Source: Ottelia alismoides (lineage: Eukaryota > Streptophyta > Magnoliopsida > Alismatales > Hydrocharitaceae). From it: a stretch of DNA of 64,000 bases. The stretch is taken from assembly GCA_037367405.1 (NCBI GenBank), contig JAZKJV010009793.1:248001-312000 (forward strand), given 5' to 3'. The position numbers and the translations under genes are program-made. The notes under the pieces were generated by a model. It was not told the DNA's origin and ran no database searches. It saw only the letters and a program-made list of their open reading frames with translations. Positions 44,101-54,197 of the stretch are shown piece by piece; position 1 is the stretch's first letter; each line of letters begins with the position of its first letter.

Positions 44101-45084
44101 GATAAGCGAGGTATCGTGATCATCTTAGTGTATGTTGATGATATTGTTATTACAGGCAGTAATGAGCAGGGCATTCAAGCTGCCAAGGAGTTTCTTGGCA
44201 AGCAGTTCGTTATGAAGGATTTGGGTACACTTCGCTATTTTTTGGGGCTGGAGTTTGCACGGAACAAGCAAGGTATGATAATGACACAAAAGAAGTATGT
44301 TACAGATCTCTTATCTGAGACAGGTATGGCAGGGTGTAGACCAGCTGCTACTCCTATGGACTCGAATGTCAAACTTTATGATGATGACTCTGAGGAGGTA
44401 GACAAGAGACGATATAGAGAGCTAGTAGGAAAGCTATTGTATGTCACTATTACCCGACCGGATATAGCCTTTGCGGTTAACAGGGCAAGTCAATTCATGG
44501 AGCAACCCAGGCAGGCTCACATGAATGCTGTTTTTATGATCTTGAGATATCTGAAGTCGTCCCCAGGTACTGGTCTTCTGTATAGAAGAGATACCTCGAT
44601 ATCCATCACAGGTTATGCTGATGCAGACTATGCGGGTTGTCCTAATGATAGAAAGTCAACTTCAGGCTTTATTATATTTGTTGGCACCTCACCAGTAGCT
44701 TGGAAGAGTAAGAAGCAAACTGTGGTGGCTCGATCCAGTGCAGAGTCAGAATATAGGGCAATGGCCCAAGGTAGTGCTGAGATGATGTGGGTTAAATCTG
44801 TTTTGACTGATTTAACCATTGATGTTCCTCTTCCCATGCATCTGAAATGTGATAATCAAGCAGCCCTGTTCATAGCAAATAATCCAGCTTTCCATGAGAG
44901 GACGAAGCACATTGAAGTGGACTGCCATTATACACGGGACTTAATTAAAAAGGGACTTATTTCAACTTCTCATGTATCATCAGGAGAACAGGTTGCAGAC
45001 ATGTTCACCAAGGCCCTTGCTAGGGGTCCTTTTCATCTTTGTTGCTCCAAGCTGAGCATGTTGGATATATATGCTCCAGCTTGA
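41128..45084 (+). CDS. Copia gag C-terminus and pol polyprotein
   Basis: An open frame of 1,318 codons continues from the MITE. In order it contains the gag C-terminus (GMFEKLHGYIPL), a CX2CX4HX4C zinc knuckle (41526-41567) and an aspartic protease with DSGA at 41821. The integrase follows, with an HHCC zinc region ending CEACQLGKH and catalytic D-D-E in HFDIWG (42378), RSDNALE and GVAERKHR. The reverse transcriptase has VARGFTQTYGVDY and the YVDD catalytic box (44131-44142), and RNase H has SSAESEYRAMAQ and CDNQAALFI. A proline-rich stretch (43110-43200) separates integrase from reverse transcriptase. All catalytic motifs are present. Without an AUG before the natural gag sequence, translation of this part would need readthrough or reinitiation past the MITE stop. 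Confidence 0.92.
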   Translation, partial: GGSTSVNSIQPNPTLSNPETKRTLRGMFEKLHGYIPLTATPEQLKAYRDSVMTGVFLAALDQEYDAARAQILTDATIPPMEEAYHRLSRLSISQGESQTSSAMAASRGRGGSSQFRGRGGRGRGGVYRHPRQPCTYCRRPGHTEETCYSKHGFPPTTARVAEQTQQDGGLSHLPDQRFEEFVARLRAIMPDQGQASTSGPSEIAGSASASTSGTTYALTSCYSSDLSEWIMDSGASHHLCGDKKQLDVFNPTRTGRSVVIADGTHSPITGQGEVQLTPAIRLQNVLYAPDFSMNLLSISQITKDLHCRAIFDPSTLVFQDILTGRVIGTGREQGGLYRLVQSPYAGGSSVRAGSVLPYTWHLRFGHLPLQKMVHILPQISPGSTFQCEACQLGKHHRSSFQSRLGPSRHGLFELLHFDIWGPSRVPDLQGHRFYLVAVDDVSRLSWVFLLKNKSDAGHIIQDFIIEIKNIFSAKVKYIRSDNALELCSTQLSKFLMSHGIVHQTSCAYTSQQNGVAERKHRHLLDMTRTLLIQSRAPHSYWGDAVLTACYLLNRMPSTVLGEKIPFLTAFPEKDLFSLTPRVFGSVAFVHCFSPGLDKLSPRAVKCVFVGYSKTQKGYRCFDPLKRRYYVSADVTFFESIMYFSPTGDRLTHSEEGDDIYVPPPPPSVPCSHLPPQPTPPPPQPTPPPPPPPPPATVHYPQVYQRRPSAHVPPPSSSTPEVCTDHLSSTDGTGDLNVQMDVQGTDVQAIDETVVPSVDDLHIPIAHRRQKRARTMNPKYGMDFCSQASLERLSPDFRNFVVGLSAVHIPRSYQEALQSSPWRLAMEEEMAALQSRGTWSIVHPPPGASIVGSKWVFTVKQRADGTVDRYKARLVARGFTQTYGVDYQETFSPVARHSTLRILIAVAVVRDWPIFQLDVTNAFLYGDLQEEVYMQQPPGFAAEGESSMVCRLHKAIYGLKQSPRAWFQKLSELIEQKGFVRSTADHTLFVQRDKRGIVIILVYVDDIVITGSNEQGIQAAKEFLGKQFVMKDLGTLRYFLGLEFARNKQGMIMTQKKYVTDLLSETGMAGCRPAATPMDSNVKLYDDDSEEVDKRRYRELVGKLLYVTITRPDIAFAVNRASQFMEQPRQAHMNAVFMILRYLKSSPGTGLLYRRDTSISITGYADADYAGCPNDRKSTSGFIIFVGTSPVAWKSKKQTVVARSSAESEYRAMAQGSAEMMWVKSVLTDLTIDVPLPMHLKCDNQAALFIANNPAFHERTKHIEVDCHYTRDLIKKGLISTSHVSSGEQVADMFTKALARGPFHLCCSKLSMLDIYAPA

Positions 45085-45091
45085 GGGGGAG
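45083..45091 (+). other. polypurine tract of Copia 1
   Basis: GAGGGGGAG directly before the 3' LTR; it overlaps the pol stop codon TGA at 45082-45084. Confidence 0.85.
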
Positions 45092-45216
45092 TGTTAGAGT
45101 AACTTTATTTTGTAGTTTTTGTTTGTCCTCTTTATGTAAATTACCCATAGAGCTTTTCTCCTATATAAGAGAGCTCTAGGGTTCATAATAAAGTATCTTG
45201 CTTATTCCCTTCAACA
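45092..45216 (+). repeat. 3' LTR of Copia 1
   Basis: Identical to the 5' LTR except for A/C (TGTCATC versus TGTCCTC) and T/G (TATCTTTC versus TATCTTGC). Confidence 0.92.
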
Positions 45217-45476
45217 TTTACCCTTCAAAGCCTACACCCCCAAGTAAACTAGCTCTAACTATATAATTGTTAATAAAAGCCATCATGCAAAAACTACCAA
45301 ACTCAACCCAGCATCCAAAGTAAAAAGACCTTCATAGAAGATAATATTAGTGTACAGAGGAAATATACTAAATATATCCCCTCCATATATTAAGTTATAA
45401 CATGCATATCGGACTAAACTGTCATATTTACATCGTGTTATTTATATAGCATAAATCCAACGTTCAGATTGAGGCT

Positions 45477-48400
45477 TCAGGTGGCCTCGGCAAAACCAAC
45501 CTGCAAGTTGCCATAATCAAACACTGTGTGGTAAGTGCCCATGAAGATATCGCCCAAGATCCTGCAAAGATGGAAATTCATATTTGTTAGGAAAAAATTC
45601 AAAGCAGATGACCTCTGCAACATCGACGTGAATAGAGATACTTGATCCAAGGAGATGTAAGAACTAGTCGATCAACGCAGGATTATCATCACTCAAAATA
45701 GCAAATTGTTTCATAAGAAAAGGCGATGCTGTGGAAAATGATATTTCCTGGACTGAAGACTTGGCCTGTAGGTTTAATTCGATAATTTTCTAGAGCTTAG
45801 CATTAACTTACAATTTCTAGTAACAAATATTTATCTGCTTGTAAAAATACAATCAAAAGACCGGACAAATGTTTAGAGGCCACAAACACAGTGACACAAC
45901 TACATGTTTAGGGCTTCAAGAGTAGCACGTGGGTTATCGATTGCTAAAAAAGTCAATGACTTGGCCATTGTTGTGTATCCTTAGAGAGAGGTAAATGGAT
46001 CTAGAGTACGGATACATTTACCAATCTGTCGGTTATATGTATCTCACATTTTCTTATCTTCTAAGTTAACTGAAAAAAGAAAGGGATTTTATCACTTGTG
46101 CCCCTCCGAGATCTCGCAATATCAGTTATGGCCATATCTTTTTGGTAATATCAGTTGTGCCCCTCACTTCTTTCTCCGTCATCAGTTGTGCCCTTCCGTC
46201 AGATTCACCGTCAATGAATTGACTTAACCATGGTTTTTTCAAACCATGGTGTGGTTATGAAGGGTATGATGGTCAGAATAATGGGATAAGCTTCATCCTC
46301 ACAGGGCGGGATAGAAGCTCCGTCGCACTCTCCTGATTCTTCTGACTACTCCATTGCCATCCGAGTGTCGAGCCGTCACGGCGTCAAGGTCCTGGAGGAT
46401 GACGTGCTACCAGACGGGGGCAGGGTGAGGAGCAACGGGAGGGGAGGGCGCGGCGGTGGCGGGGGCAGGGGGGTTGAGCAGCAGCAGAAGGGGGCACGTG
46501 GGTGGCGGGGGGAGCAACAACGGGAAGGGGGGGCGGCGGGGGCAGGGGTGGTTTGAGCAGCAGTGGGAGGGGGCGCGGGGGGAACGGGGTGAGCAGCAGC
46601 GGGAGGGGGCGTGGGGGTGGCGGGGGCGGCGGGCAGGGGCGGGTTGAGCATCAGCAGGAGGGGGCGTAGGGGGGCGCGGGGTGAGCAGCAGCGGGAGGGG
46701 GGGGGGCGGGGGTGGCCGGGCCGACGGGGGCAGGGGCGGGGGGAGCAGCAGCGGGAGAGGGCACAGGGGTGGCGCGGGGTGAGCAGCAGCGGGAGGGGGT
46801 TGCGGGGGTGGCAGGGCGGCGGGGGCAGGGCGGGGTGAGGAGCAGCGGGATGGGGGGGCGGGGGGGGGAGGAGGGGGAGGAGGCAGGGGCCGGGGGAGGC
46901 GGAGGAGGCAGGGCTCAGGGGGCCATGGAGGAGCCGGGTCGAAGGTGCGAGGGCCGGGGGACGGAGGTGCGAGAGCCGAGGAGGAGCTCGGGGCGGAGGG
47001 ATGGGCTGAGAGCGGTCGAGAGGAGCCGTTGGAGGAGCAGGTGGCTGGGAGAAGAAAGAGAAGGGAGAGGAAGAGGATGGAGGAGGAAGAAGAAGAGTTG
47101 GACTTTTCAATTAATTCCACTTGTATCCTTGAAGTTAACGTCCATTTGTATTAGGATTGGACGGAAACTAACCCGAGGGGCACAAGTGATAAAATGGGAA
47201 GAAGTGAGGGGCACAACTGATATTATCAAAAAGATAGGGGCATAACTGATATTGCGATATCTCGGAGGGGCACAAGTGATAAAATCCCAAAAAGAAAACG
47301 AGTAAACCCTAGCTTTCAACGAGGGATAGGGATTGTTGTCCTATGGTTCTCCTCTTCTCCTCGGAGGGCCACGTTAATACTTTTGTTTTTATGATTATTG
47401 TGGACCAAGATGATTGAAAAACATGCAGGACAAAAAATGGTGTGTCCTAATTATGTACACGTCAATCCCGCCTTTTTTTGTAGTGTATGCTGGCAGGTGA
47501 TGGGCCTCCATCTTATAGAATATAGAAAAGAAACTTCAATGTGGTCTTCATCAATTGTAGTCTTCTCGGCTTCATTGCTGTCACAATAACACCACGTTTT
47601 ATTTTTGAGAAGCCAAAGCATGACTACTTTAATTAGTTCTAGGAGTTGCGTTAAAGGATTCTACGGTCAGAATTTTAAGGTATCATCAGCAAACTCTCAT
47701 TGTGCTGTCACCAATGTTCAAATGTTAATCACCATAGCACATAAGGAACGACATTTTATTTCAGAATTCCTTCGTCATAAGCAATAGCTCATAGGCTTCT
47801 CTGTAACCTTCTGAGGGAAATATGTGGCTTTTCGCCCTCTTTGGAAATGCCAGGTAGGACTACAAAATCACAACCAAGTTTGCAGAAAGTATTTTAGAAA
47901 GTATTTTTTGCTGTTTCGGACACGTCACTCTTATTGCAACCAATACTTGGGGATGGTGCATCCTGATTGTTAATGTGACTTGAATCCTAACTACTTGTTG
48001 GGCTGTTGATGTAGCCAATCTGTGTCCTGGATTCTGATTGGCTGAGAGTTGTTGGGTCAGGATTGTTGACATGTCTTATCTATGTCCTGCCTTCTGATTG
48101 GTTGAGAGTTGTTGGGCCAGGATTGCTGACATGTCTGATACGTGTCCTGCCTTTTGATTGGCTGAGTTGTTGAGATGGTTTGCTGAATGCAAATGGTATT
48201 CTTCTGTTGCAGTATAAAAGGGTCCTAGGGCCACCAGATACAATAATTACTCATTCTGATTTTGTTTTTCACCCCATATATGTACCTTCTCAGTATCCTC
48301 TATATTACTTTTTTTCCATATAGTAAAACTGATCGCCGCTGCCCAAGGACGTAGCTCATTTACGGGTGAACCTTGTAAATCCTTGTCTTTGAGTCTTGCT

Positions 48401-51400
48401 TGTTCAACCGTGTTTGTGCGTGTTTGCTTCCACGATTCTCAACAAACTGGTATCAGAGCTTCGTACCGTCAGGATCATCCAGCAAGATGACGCCTCACAA
48501 TCTGAAGATCGATAAGTTCACGAGGAAGAACGGAATCAGTCTATGACAGATCAAGATGTGCGCCCTTCTAAAATAGCAGGGCATCGAGGCACCGTTAGAT
48601 CAGGAGAGGGCGAAGGCACTCGAGCCGTCCGAGTTGATGATGCAGGAAGAGAAGACGCACTCGACGATCATGCTATATTTAGCGGACGAGATTATCGTGG
48701 AGGTTGCCGATGAGGATTCCGCGGCTGGCTTGTGGTTGAGACTCGAAAGTCTATACATGACGAAGTCTCTTACCAACAAGTTGCTCTTGAAGCAACGTCT
48801 GTTCTCTCTCCGCATGCAATAAGGTACATCTCTTAAAGAACATCTAGATCGCTTAAATACATTACATATGGATTTAAGAAACATAGATGTTAAGATCGAA
48901 GACGATGATGCTGTCTTGATTTTATTGGTTTCTCTTCCATTATCGTTTGAGAATTTTGTTCAATCACTTATTGTGGGAAGAGAATCAATAACCTTATAGG
49001 AAGTTCACGCTAGTCTGCATGCGTGTAAACTTCATCATATGGCTACCGGGAAGCAAGACTCTAACACTGCAGGTTTGGTTATGACTCATGAGAAGAATCA
49101 TTCCGGTTTTGGCTACGTAAAGAAGGGAAAGCAGAAGTTCAAGTTGAAGAATCACAATGCTATGGACATATGCAATTACTGCAAGGAGCCTGGACATTGG
49201 AAGGACTGCCCGAAGAAGAAAGGGAAAGCCACGGTTGCTATCGGCGCTCATGGAGACGCATTTCGAAGATGATCTGGTTCTCAATGTCACTGATCAGAAG
49301 ATGACGGATAACACATGGATTCTTGATTTAGGTTATTCCTATCATATGACTCCCAATGAAGATTGGTTCTACACCTATGAGAAGATAGATGGCGGAAAAT
49401 GATTCAAAATAGATATGATTATGAATGAAGGCAAAGAATCCATGTAGCTAGCCCTACTTAATGTGGGGGAGAGGGAGAGGGCTTTGTTGCTGTTGTTGTT
49501 GTGATAAAAGATGAGAATATTAGTTAACTTGAATCACCTCCATCTGACGGATTTATGTTTTTGTAGACATAATAGAAAATAAAAGTAAAAAATGAAAGAA
49601 TATATATGTGCACTGACTTAATTGAATGCATTCACATACTTTAGATTTATTGGAACGGTTGGCCTAATCAGCAGTTCACATACAATATATTCCTCGACGC
49701 GGTTGTCTTAGAAAATTAACATTAAAAAGCCATCAATAAAGCAACGAAAACCCTTTACATTATTTCCATGTGTTTTGTTAGCTTTCTAAAAAAAATTGCA
49801 TTCAAGTTGCCAAAATAATATCTTAAAGTTAAAATGGGAAAAAATGGCATGAACTGTTAATCTGCAGTAGTCACGAGAAATACCAGAGTGGACCACGCGG
49901 AGGTGGCACATCCAAAGCAGCAAATCCACTGATGCACTGAGCTACAGGCCCTTCTCCAACTTTAAGTACATACTAATTATAAAAAATCAAAGAGCCATAA
50001 AACAACCAGGACAGAGTTAAAACATGCCAGTAGCATTAAGTAAAGGATATATATATAGAGAGAGAGAAAGATAGAGAGAGAGAAAAGGGATCCTACACCC
50101 AGGGGTGTAGGTAACTACCTACACCCGGGTCATTTTTTCATATATATTTTTTTGTTTTTTTTGAAATGAAACATTGGGTAATTAGATCACTATATATCAC
50201 CATAGTGTCATTCTAATTTCAACTTAATTTGAGACTTCTATCAACTCCATCAAGATCATCAAATTTTAACGGTCTAGAATTGCTGAAAATGACCCATTCT
50301 AGATGAACATGTTAGGAATGTTTGTTTTGCATGAAACTTGAAACATATAGGGAAAATGGGGCTTCTCCCACCCCATTTTTCCGTATATTTTATTATTTTT
50401 TTGAAAAATTTCACCATGTATATTCATCGCTATATCTCTCTAATATGTCATTCCGATCTCATCGGAGGCAGACTTCTACACCCTCCATCTAGAACAAGTA
50501 ATTTTAACGATCTCAATATTGTTGTAATTGACACGGTCTAGATGGAGGGTATAAGAGTCTCTGTTTCTTACGAGATCGGAATGACATATTAGAGGGATAC
50601 AATGATGAATATACATGGTGAAATTTTTCAAAAAATAAAAAAAATATGTGGAAAAATGGGGCGGGAGCAGCCCATTGGCTGCCTTCAGGGAGCAGTCTCA
50701 TTCCATTTTCCCCATATGTATATAGGGGAGGGTGAGTATGCAACTCATCTGCATATAATTTACATGTTCGTCACCTCCCAACCACTCATTTGTTTCGAAA
50801 TTTAAAATTGCACAAGTTCCAAAAGCAAAGCCACCTGCACTCAGTCATCTCAAGACAAATCGATGGTTGAGAATGTGATGAACATATAAGTTACATGCAT
50901 CTCAACGACATAATCTCTTTTTCCTATCTGTGTGTCGTGAACATTTTCCATGTATGAACAACCAATTCATTGCTCATAATATATAACAGCTATTAAAGGC
51001 CGTTCAAACTTTGTTGAGGATTCCACGCTATAACCAGAACAAAAAGGAGAAAACAGGTTAACTTTAACTCTGGAATGGACAAACCAGACAAGGGGAATCT
51101 TTACAATTAATCAAGATCTCATCTTGTTTAAAATGAGCCCACAATAGCACGTGGACTCAATTTTTAAGCTTTCTCTGCATATTAATTATTCAAGGGGATA
51201 AATATCATCTCCATCTAGATTATACAATTCCTCCGTCTTGTGACGGTTTATAAACTCAAGTATTCATTCGTCGGTCATACTCGTAAATCAAGAATGTCCA
51301 AGTAAACTTCTGTGATTTTCCTCCAGCTTCTACCAGGTAATTAGTGCTTACTCTACACTTTCAGTGCTAAAGAGTTTCTATGAAGATCAAAGAAAACATT

Positions 51401-53364
51401 TCCAGCCCGACGCATCATTTTCTCATAGTTCATGAAACTTAACGACAAATATATAGTGATGATAGAAAACTTACCTGCTCTGGTTTAAGGGTAAAGATTT
51501 TCCCACCAATGGTGAAAGAAACATTTGGCATTGTGACCAGGCTGCCACAATCAACAGCAGATTCTCCCATTGGACTTGGCAATCGTTCACATAACTAAAT
51601 TGCAAAGAAAAAGTGAGCTCGAGGCAGAGAAAGCATGAACTTTGAGAGAAAAAATTTAGAAGTGAACAGCTTAACCTCATTGATGTAATTCAGGATGAGT
51701 TCATGCGTCTTGTTCTGCCTAAGCTGATTTTGCATCCAAACAACTGTCATCTCACATACAGAGCAAAGAGCATCATTCGCATCAACAGAGGACTTGTCAT
51801 GGTCATCCACCACACTCTTGATGCCGATACTGTCAACACCAGAAAAGAGTTGCCACCAACACAATCAGATATTTTCTAAAAAAAAGAAATAGCACAACTC
51901 ATTTTCTAAAAAAATACAAGAAGTTGGCCAAACAGATGTTTCAGTTCTAATAACTAAATCATCTCCAATAGAATAAGTAGGAGAGTAGTTTATATTATAA
52001 ACCACTGTTGGTGGAAGAGTTGAAGCCTGACCTAACATCTCGAGTTCCATCAAAGGTACACAGGCCAACTTGTGAGCATATTTTCGCTGGTTGTGTCTAC
52101 AAAGTGAGGTGGACAAGTCATACAAACAGCCGGAATGTGGAGTTCATCCATATTTTTCAAATAGAAACCTATATATGCACCTCTGCTATCAGCAACTGCA
52201 ATATCATCTCTCCATACTGTTCCACCACAGTCTTACATTCTTGGCTAATAATGCCAGTGGCTCCAATAGCATGATTGATTTCTGCAATAGTTCCCTAAAA
52301 CAACAAAAACGACCCATCTGAAAATCTGATTGCGATAGAAAAACCCATAAAGGAATCTCACTGGATATGGAGACATGATGTCCGACAATATATTTCCATT
52401 CTAGGATTCAAATTAAGTAGTTTGGCATTATAAACCAAGGAATATTGTTGTATTTATAGCGCTCCTGAAAAGAAAGTGTGAAGCTTTTAACTGATTTCAC
52501 AAGGGTACTATAGACAATAAAGAAGCCATGTTAATTTGTGAATCCAGCAAAAAAAAACGTCATTTAAGACAAGGTTACATGTACATAATTCGCATCCAGT
52601 AAGGACAAGAGTTGACCAAGGCACTTCCACATTCTGAATTTCTGAGTTTCTGATAAAAATTAAGTACATAAGCAAGCAGCACGGTCTATGCACAGACGGC
52701 ATGTAACTTTAGCTACAAAAAACTTACAGCACCATCTAGATCCCAGAATTGACTTGGAACAAAATTAAGCTATTAAGGAGGATGCAACAATACTGAATTC
52801 AGATCTTTTCAACAATTACCACGTCTAAGTACTAGAAGCATGCATTATATCTGCGTAAGATATAAATATGCCAGTAGATATTTGCTTAAAAAGGAAAAAA
52901 TATATAATGACAAAAGGTCCGATGCATACGGTTGGGCCAACAAGTAAGGAAGTTCCAGAATCTGCAATTGCCGAACATCCTCCAGAGCAGAAACCTGACA
53001 GGGATGCCAACATCAGCTAGCAAGGGATCAATATCTTGTCAAACATCTACAAATTTGGAACTGAGTATGGTTAGAAATAAGTTACCACTGCTCTGATCAC
53101 CAATTAAAACATCTCCCATATCAAACTGCAACAGTAGACAAACACATAAGCTATTATTCAATGATAGATTGTGGACAAGGTACTCAATAGTTCACCTGCC
53201 AGTATCCTTTCTGGGTCACAGGCACATAAACATGGTCACCCTTGTAGTGTTTAGGATCTACCCCTCCAAATACAATTTCACCACCTTCATCTTCCTCCGC
53301 ATTCCGATTGAACCAAAACGAGAACACAGGTTCTTTCACAAGGCCTTGGTCAATTATTTCGTAC
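45477..53364 (-). CDS. phytepsin-type aspartic proteinase, C-terminal nine exons
   Basis: Exons on the minus strand: 53196-53364, 53086-53125, 52930-52994, 52181-52294, 52032-52096, 51676-51829, 51475-51594, 49884-49972 and 45477-45561. All have GT/AG borders and phases that join into one frame of about 300 residues. Visible are [16 protein letters not shown] and [16 protein letters not shown], the second catalytic motif ADSGTSLL, and a complete plant-specific insert (saposin-like), from [13 protein letters not shown] through ICSQVGLC and [17 protein letters not shown] to [17 protein letters not shown]. The insert carries its cysteines and an N-K-T glycosylation site. [16 protein letters not shown] and [17 protein letters not shown] lead to the stop. 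Such enzymes are vacuolar proteases. The N-terminal lobe with the signal peptide and first DTG is not found up to 64000, so the gene is either much longer than the window or truncated. The last intron is about 4.3 kb and filled with transposons. Confidence 0.9.
45995..46025. repeat. GGTAAATGGATC-type hairpin
   Basis: GGTAAATGGATC and GGATACATTTACC form an imperfect hairpin around TAGAGTAC. Related hairpins occur at 33007-33040 and in both LTRs of the element at 59323-62018. Confidence 0.5.
46083..47288. mobile_element. Mutator-type element with GC-rich core
   Basis: Terminal inverted repeats of about 100 bp begin GGGATTTTATCACTTGTGCC at both ends, and perfect 9-bp duplications AAAAAGAAA flank it (46074-46082 and 47289-47297). 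Long inverted ends plus a 9-bp duplication identify the Mutator superfamily. Within each arm the word TCA(G/C)TTGTGCCCCTC is repeated two or three times. The core begins with gene-like sequence (46290-46420) and continues into a GC-rich minisatellite, which suggests a Pack-MULE with captured DNA; the donor was not recognised. Lies in the last intron of the aspartic proteinase gene. Confidence 0.88.
46430..46900 (+). repeat. G-rich minisatellite in the Mutator-type element
   Basis: About eight variants of GAGCAGCAGCGGGAGGGGGC with GGGGTGGCGGGGGC spacers. Strong G/C strand asymmetry and many G-runs could fold as quadruplexes. It generates proline-rich frames on the minus strand that are not credible genes. 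Confidence 0.85.
47969..49402 (+). pseudogene. truncated Copia element (LTR, gag, start of protease)
   Basis: An LTR-like region ends at CTCAACA (about 48444), followed by the primer site TGGTATCAGAGC at 48449-48460. The gag frame starts [16 protein letters not shown] at 48487 and has stops at several places. Gag words follow ([32 protein letters not shown]), then a zinc knuckle [13 protein letters not shown] at about 49171-49209 and a damaged protease start, [18 protein letters not shown], in which the catalytic DSG has become DLG. The sequence ends soon after, so integrase, reverse transcriptase and the 3' LTR are missing. A lineage different from Copia 1-3. The LTR start is approximate. 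Confidence 0.8.
48001..48178 (+). repeat. three 60-bp tandem units in an LTR
   Basis: CTGATTGGCTGAGAGTTGTT recurs at 48034, 48094 and (with changes) 48154, an exact period of 60. Each unit also has GACATGTCT and TGTCCTGC. Direct repeats in this LTR position are often enhancer-like; that role is inferred. Confidence 0.85.
49403..49883. other. intron sequence, no gene recognised
   Basis: AT-rich remainder between the truncated Copia and the penultimate aspartic proteinase exon. Confidence 0.5.
50055..50349. repeat. GA microsatellite and half of a foldback element
   Basis: TATAGAGAGAGAGA is followed by a small hairpin, TACACCCAGGGGTGTAGGTA, and then by AT-rich sequence resembling the left half of older foldback copies (TTTTGTTTTTTTTGAAATG; AATTTTAACGGTCTAG). 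The matching right arm is missing. Confidence 0.45.
50350..50712. mobile_element. palindromic MITE of the TA-tract family
   Basis: Starts GGGAAAATGGGGC, ends CATTTTCCC, with inner arms ATATGTCATTCCGATCTCAT and ATGAGATCGG-type complement, CTCCATCTAGAAC and GTCTAGATGGAG. Flanked by CATATA and ATATGTATATA. Lies in an intron of the aspartic proteinase gene, about 40 kb from the main cluster. Confidence 0.75.
50730..51470. other. intron with possible MITE remnant
   Basis: TATGCAACTCATCTGCATATAA (split by one base) near 50735 and its loose complement near 50890 (AACATATAAGTTACATGCAT) could be arms of a short foldback. No coding exon recognised. Confidence 0.35.
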
Positions 53365-53498
53365 CTTGAAAGGGTCATTGATTCAACTCAGTACATAAGC
53401 ACATTCTAATATAACCTACACTACTAATGAAAGTAACAACAATAGCATATGTTTACAAGGATTCTCAATGTGGAAATATAAAATAGATAGTGCAACAT

Positions 53499-53641
53499 TG
53501 TTGAGATTCTTATATCCCGTGGTCTTTATTTATATTTGTCTATCTTTCAGTTTATCTTATGTAATTTTCCATAGAGCTTTTCTCCTATATAAGAGAGCTC
53601 TAGGGCTTCGTGAAATACAATTTTTCATTTCTCCTTTTACA
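53499..53641 (+). repeat. 5' LTR of Copia 2
   Basis: Shares the TATA-containing block CTCCTATATAAGAGAGCTC with Copia 1 but the outer parts have diverged, so the two are separate subfamilies. Confidence 0.9.
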
Positions 53642-54197
53642 TGGTATCAGAACGATGGTCCTAGACCGGAGCATGTGCCCTAGAATCCGTCCCCACCAAA
53701 ACCTTCACGCGCCGTCGTCGAGGCCAGTAGCGCACCGCTATCGCAGGCAGGTTCCTCACGTGCTGCTCGCCTCTCTCGCGCATCCTCGCGCACGTCTACG
53801 TACCTAGCGCCTCCTCGCGCACGCACCTCCGTATGTGCCTGCGTGCCCAACGCCTTCTCGCGCACGCACCTCCGTGTGCGCCTCCTCGCGCACTCATGCC
53901 TGCGTGCTCGCGCGTCTGCACGCTTGCGCTAGCACGGATAAGCATCTCCGGGTGATGCTCCAGCGACGTACACACTCCCTCACTCCATCGTTCACAGCCG
54001 CAGGTGTCTTCTAGGGCTCTCATTTGGTCTTCTAGAGTGTGATCTGATTGTCTAAAGACACCCTAGCGACCCAACGGAGTCTTCAAGGAATGGAAGTGGT
54101 TGTGGTTTGAGTCTACACCCACAACCATCTTCCTATAAGTCTGCGTAGGCAATATTTGTCCAGTTTCCAATCCCGATTTTGAGAGATCGTTGTCATC

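Larger units (their letters stand above)
39839..45216 (+). mobile_element. Copia LTR retrotransposon 1, nearly intact
   Basis: 125-bp LTRs (39839-39963 and 45092-45216) differ at only two positions, and the element is flanked by perfect TTTAC duplications (39834-39838 and 45217-45221). A primer site follows the 5' LTR and a polypurine tract precedes the 3' LTR. Gag, protease, integrase, reverse transcriptase and RNase H appear in Copia order. It lies about 260 bp beyond the stop codon of the aspartic proteinase gene. Two LTR differences in 125 sites imply a recent insertion, though the sample is small. A Tourist-like MITE interrupts gag. Confidence 0.95.

Noticed and set aside
46376..47120. 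Two long proline/serine-rich minus-strand frames (244 and 237 codons)
   Set aside because: Both are translations of a G-rich minisatellite in a Mutator-type element, overlapping in different frames; no extensin-type repeat or signal peptide is convincing.
53086..53364. Short plus-strand frames over the aspartic proteinase exons
   Set aside because: They are shadows of exons whose minus-strand reading is conserved and joined by proper splice sites.
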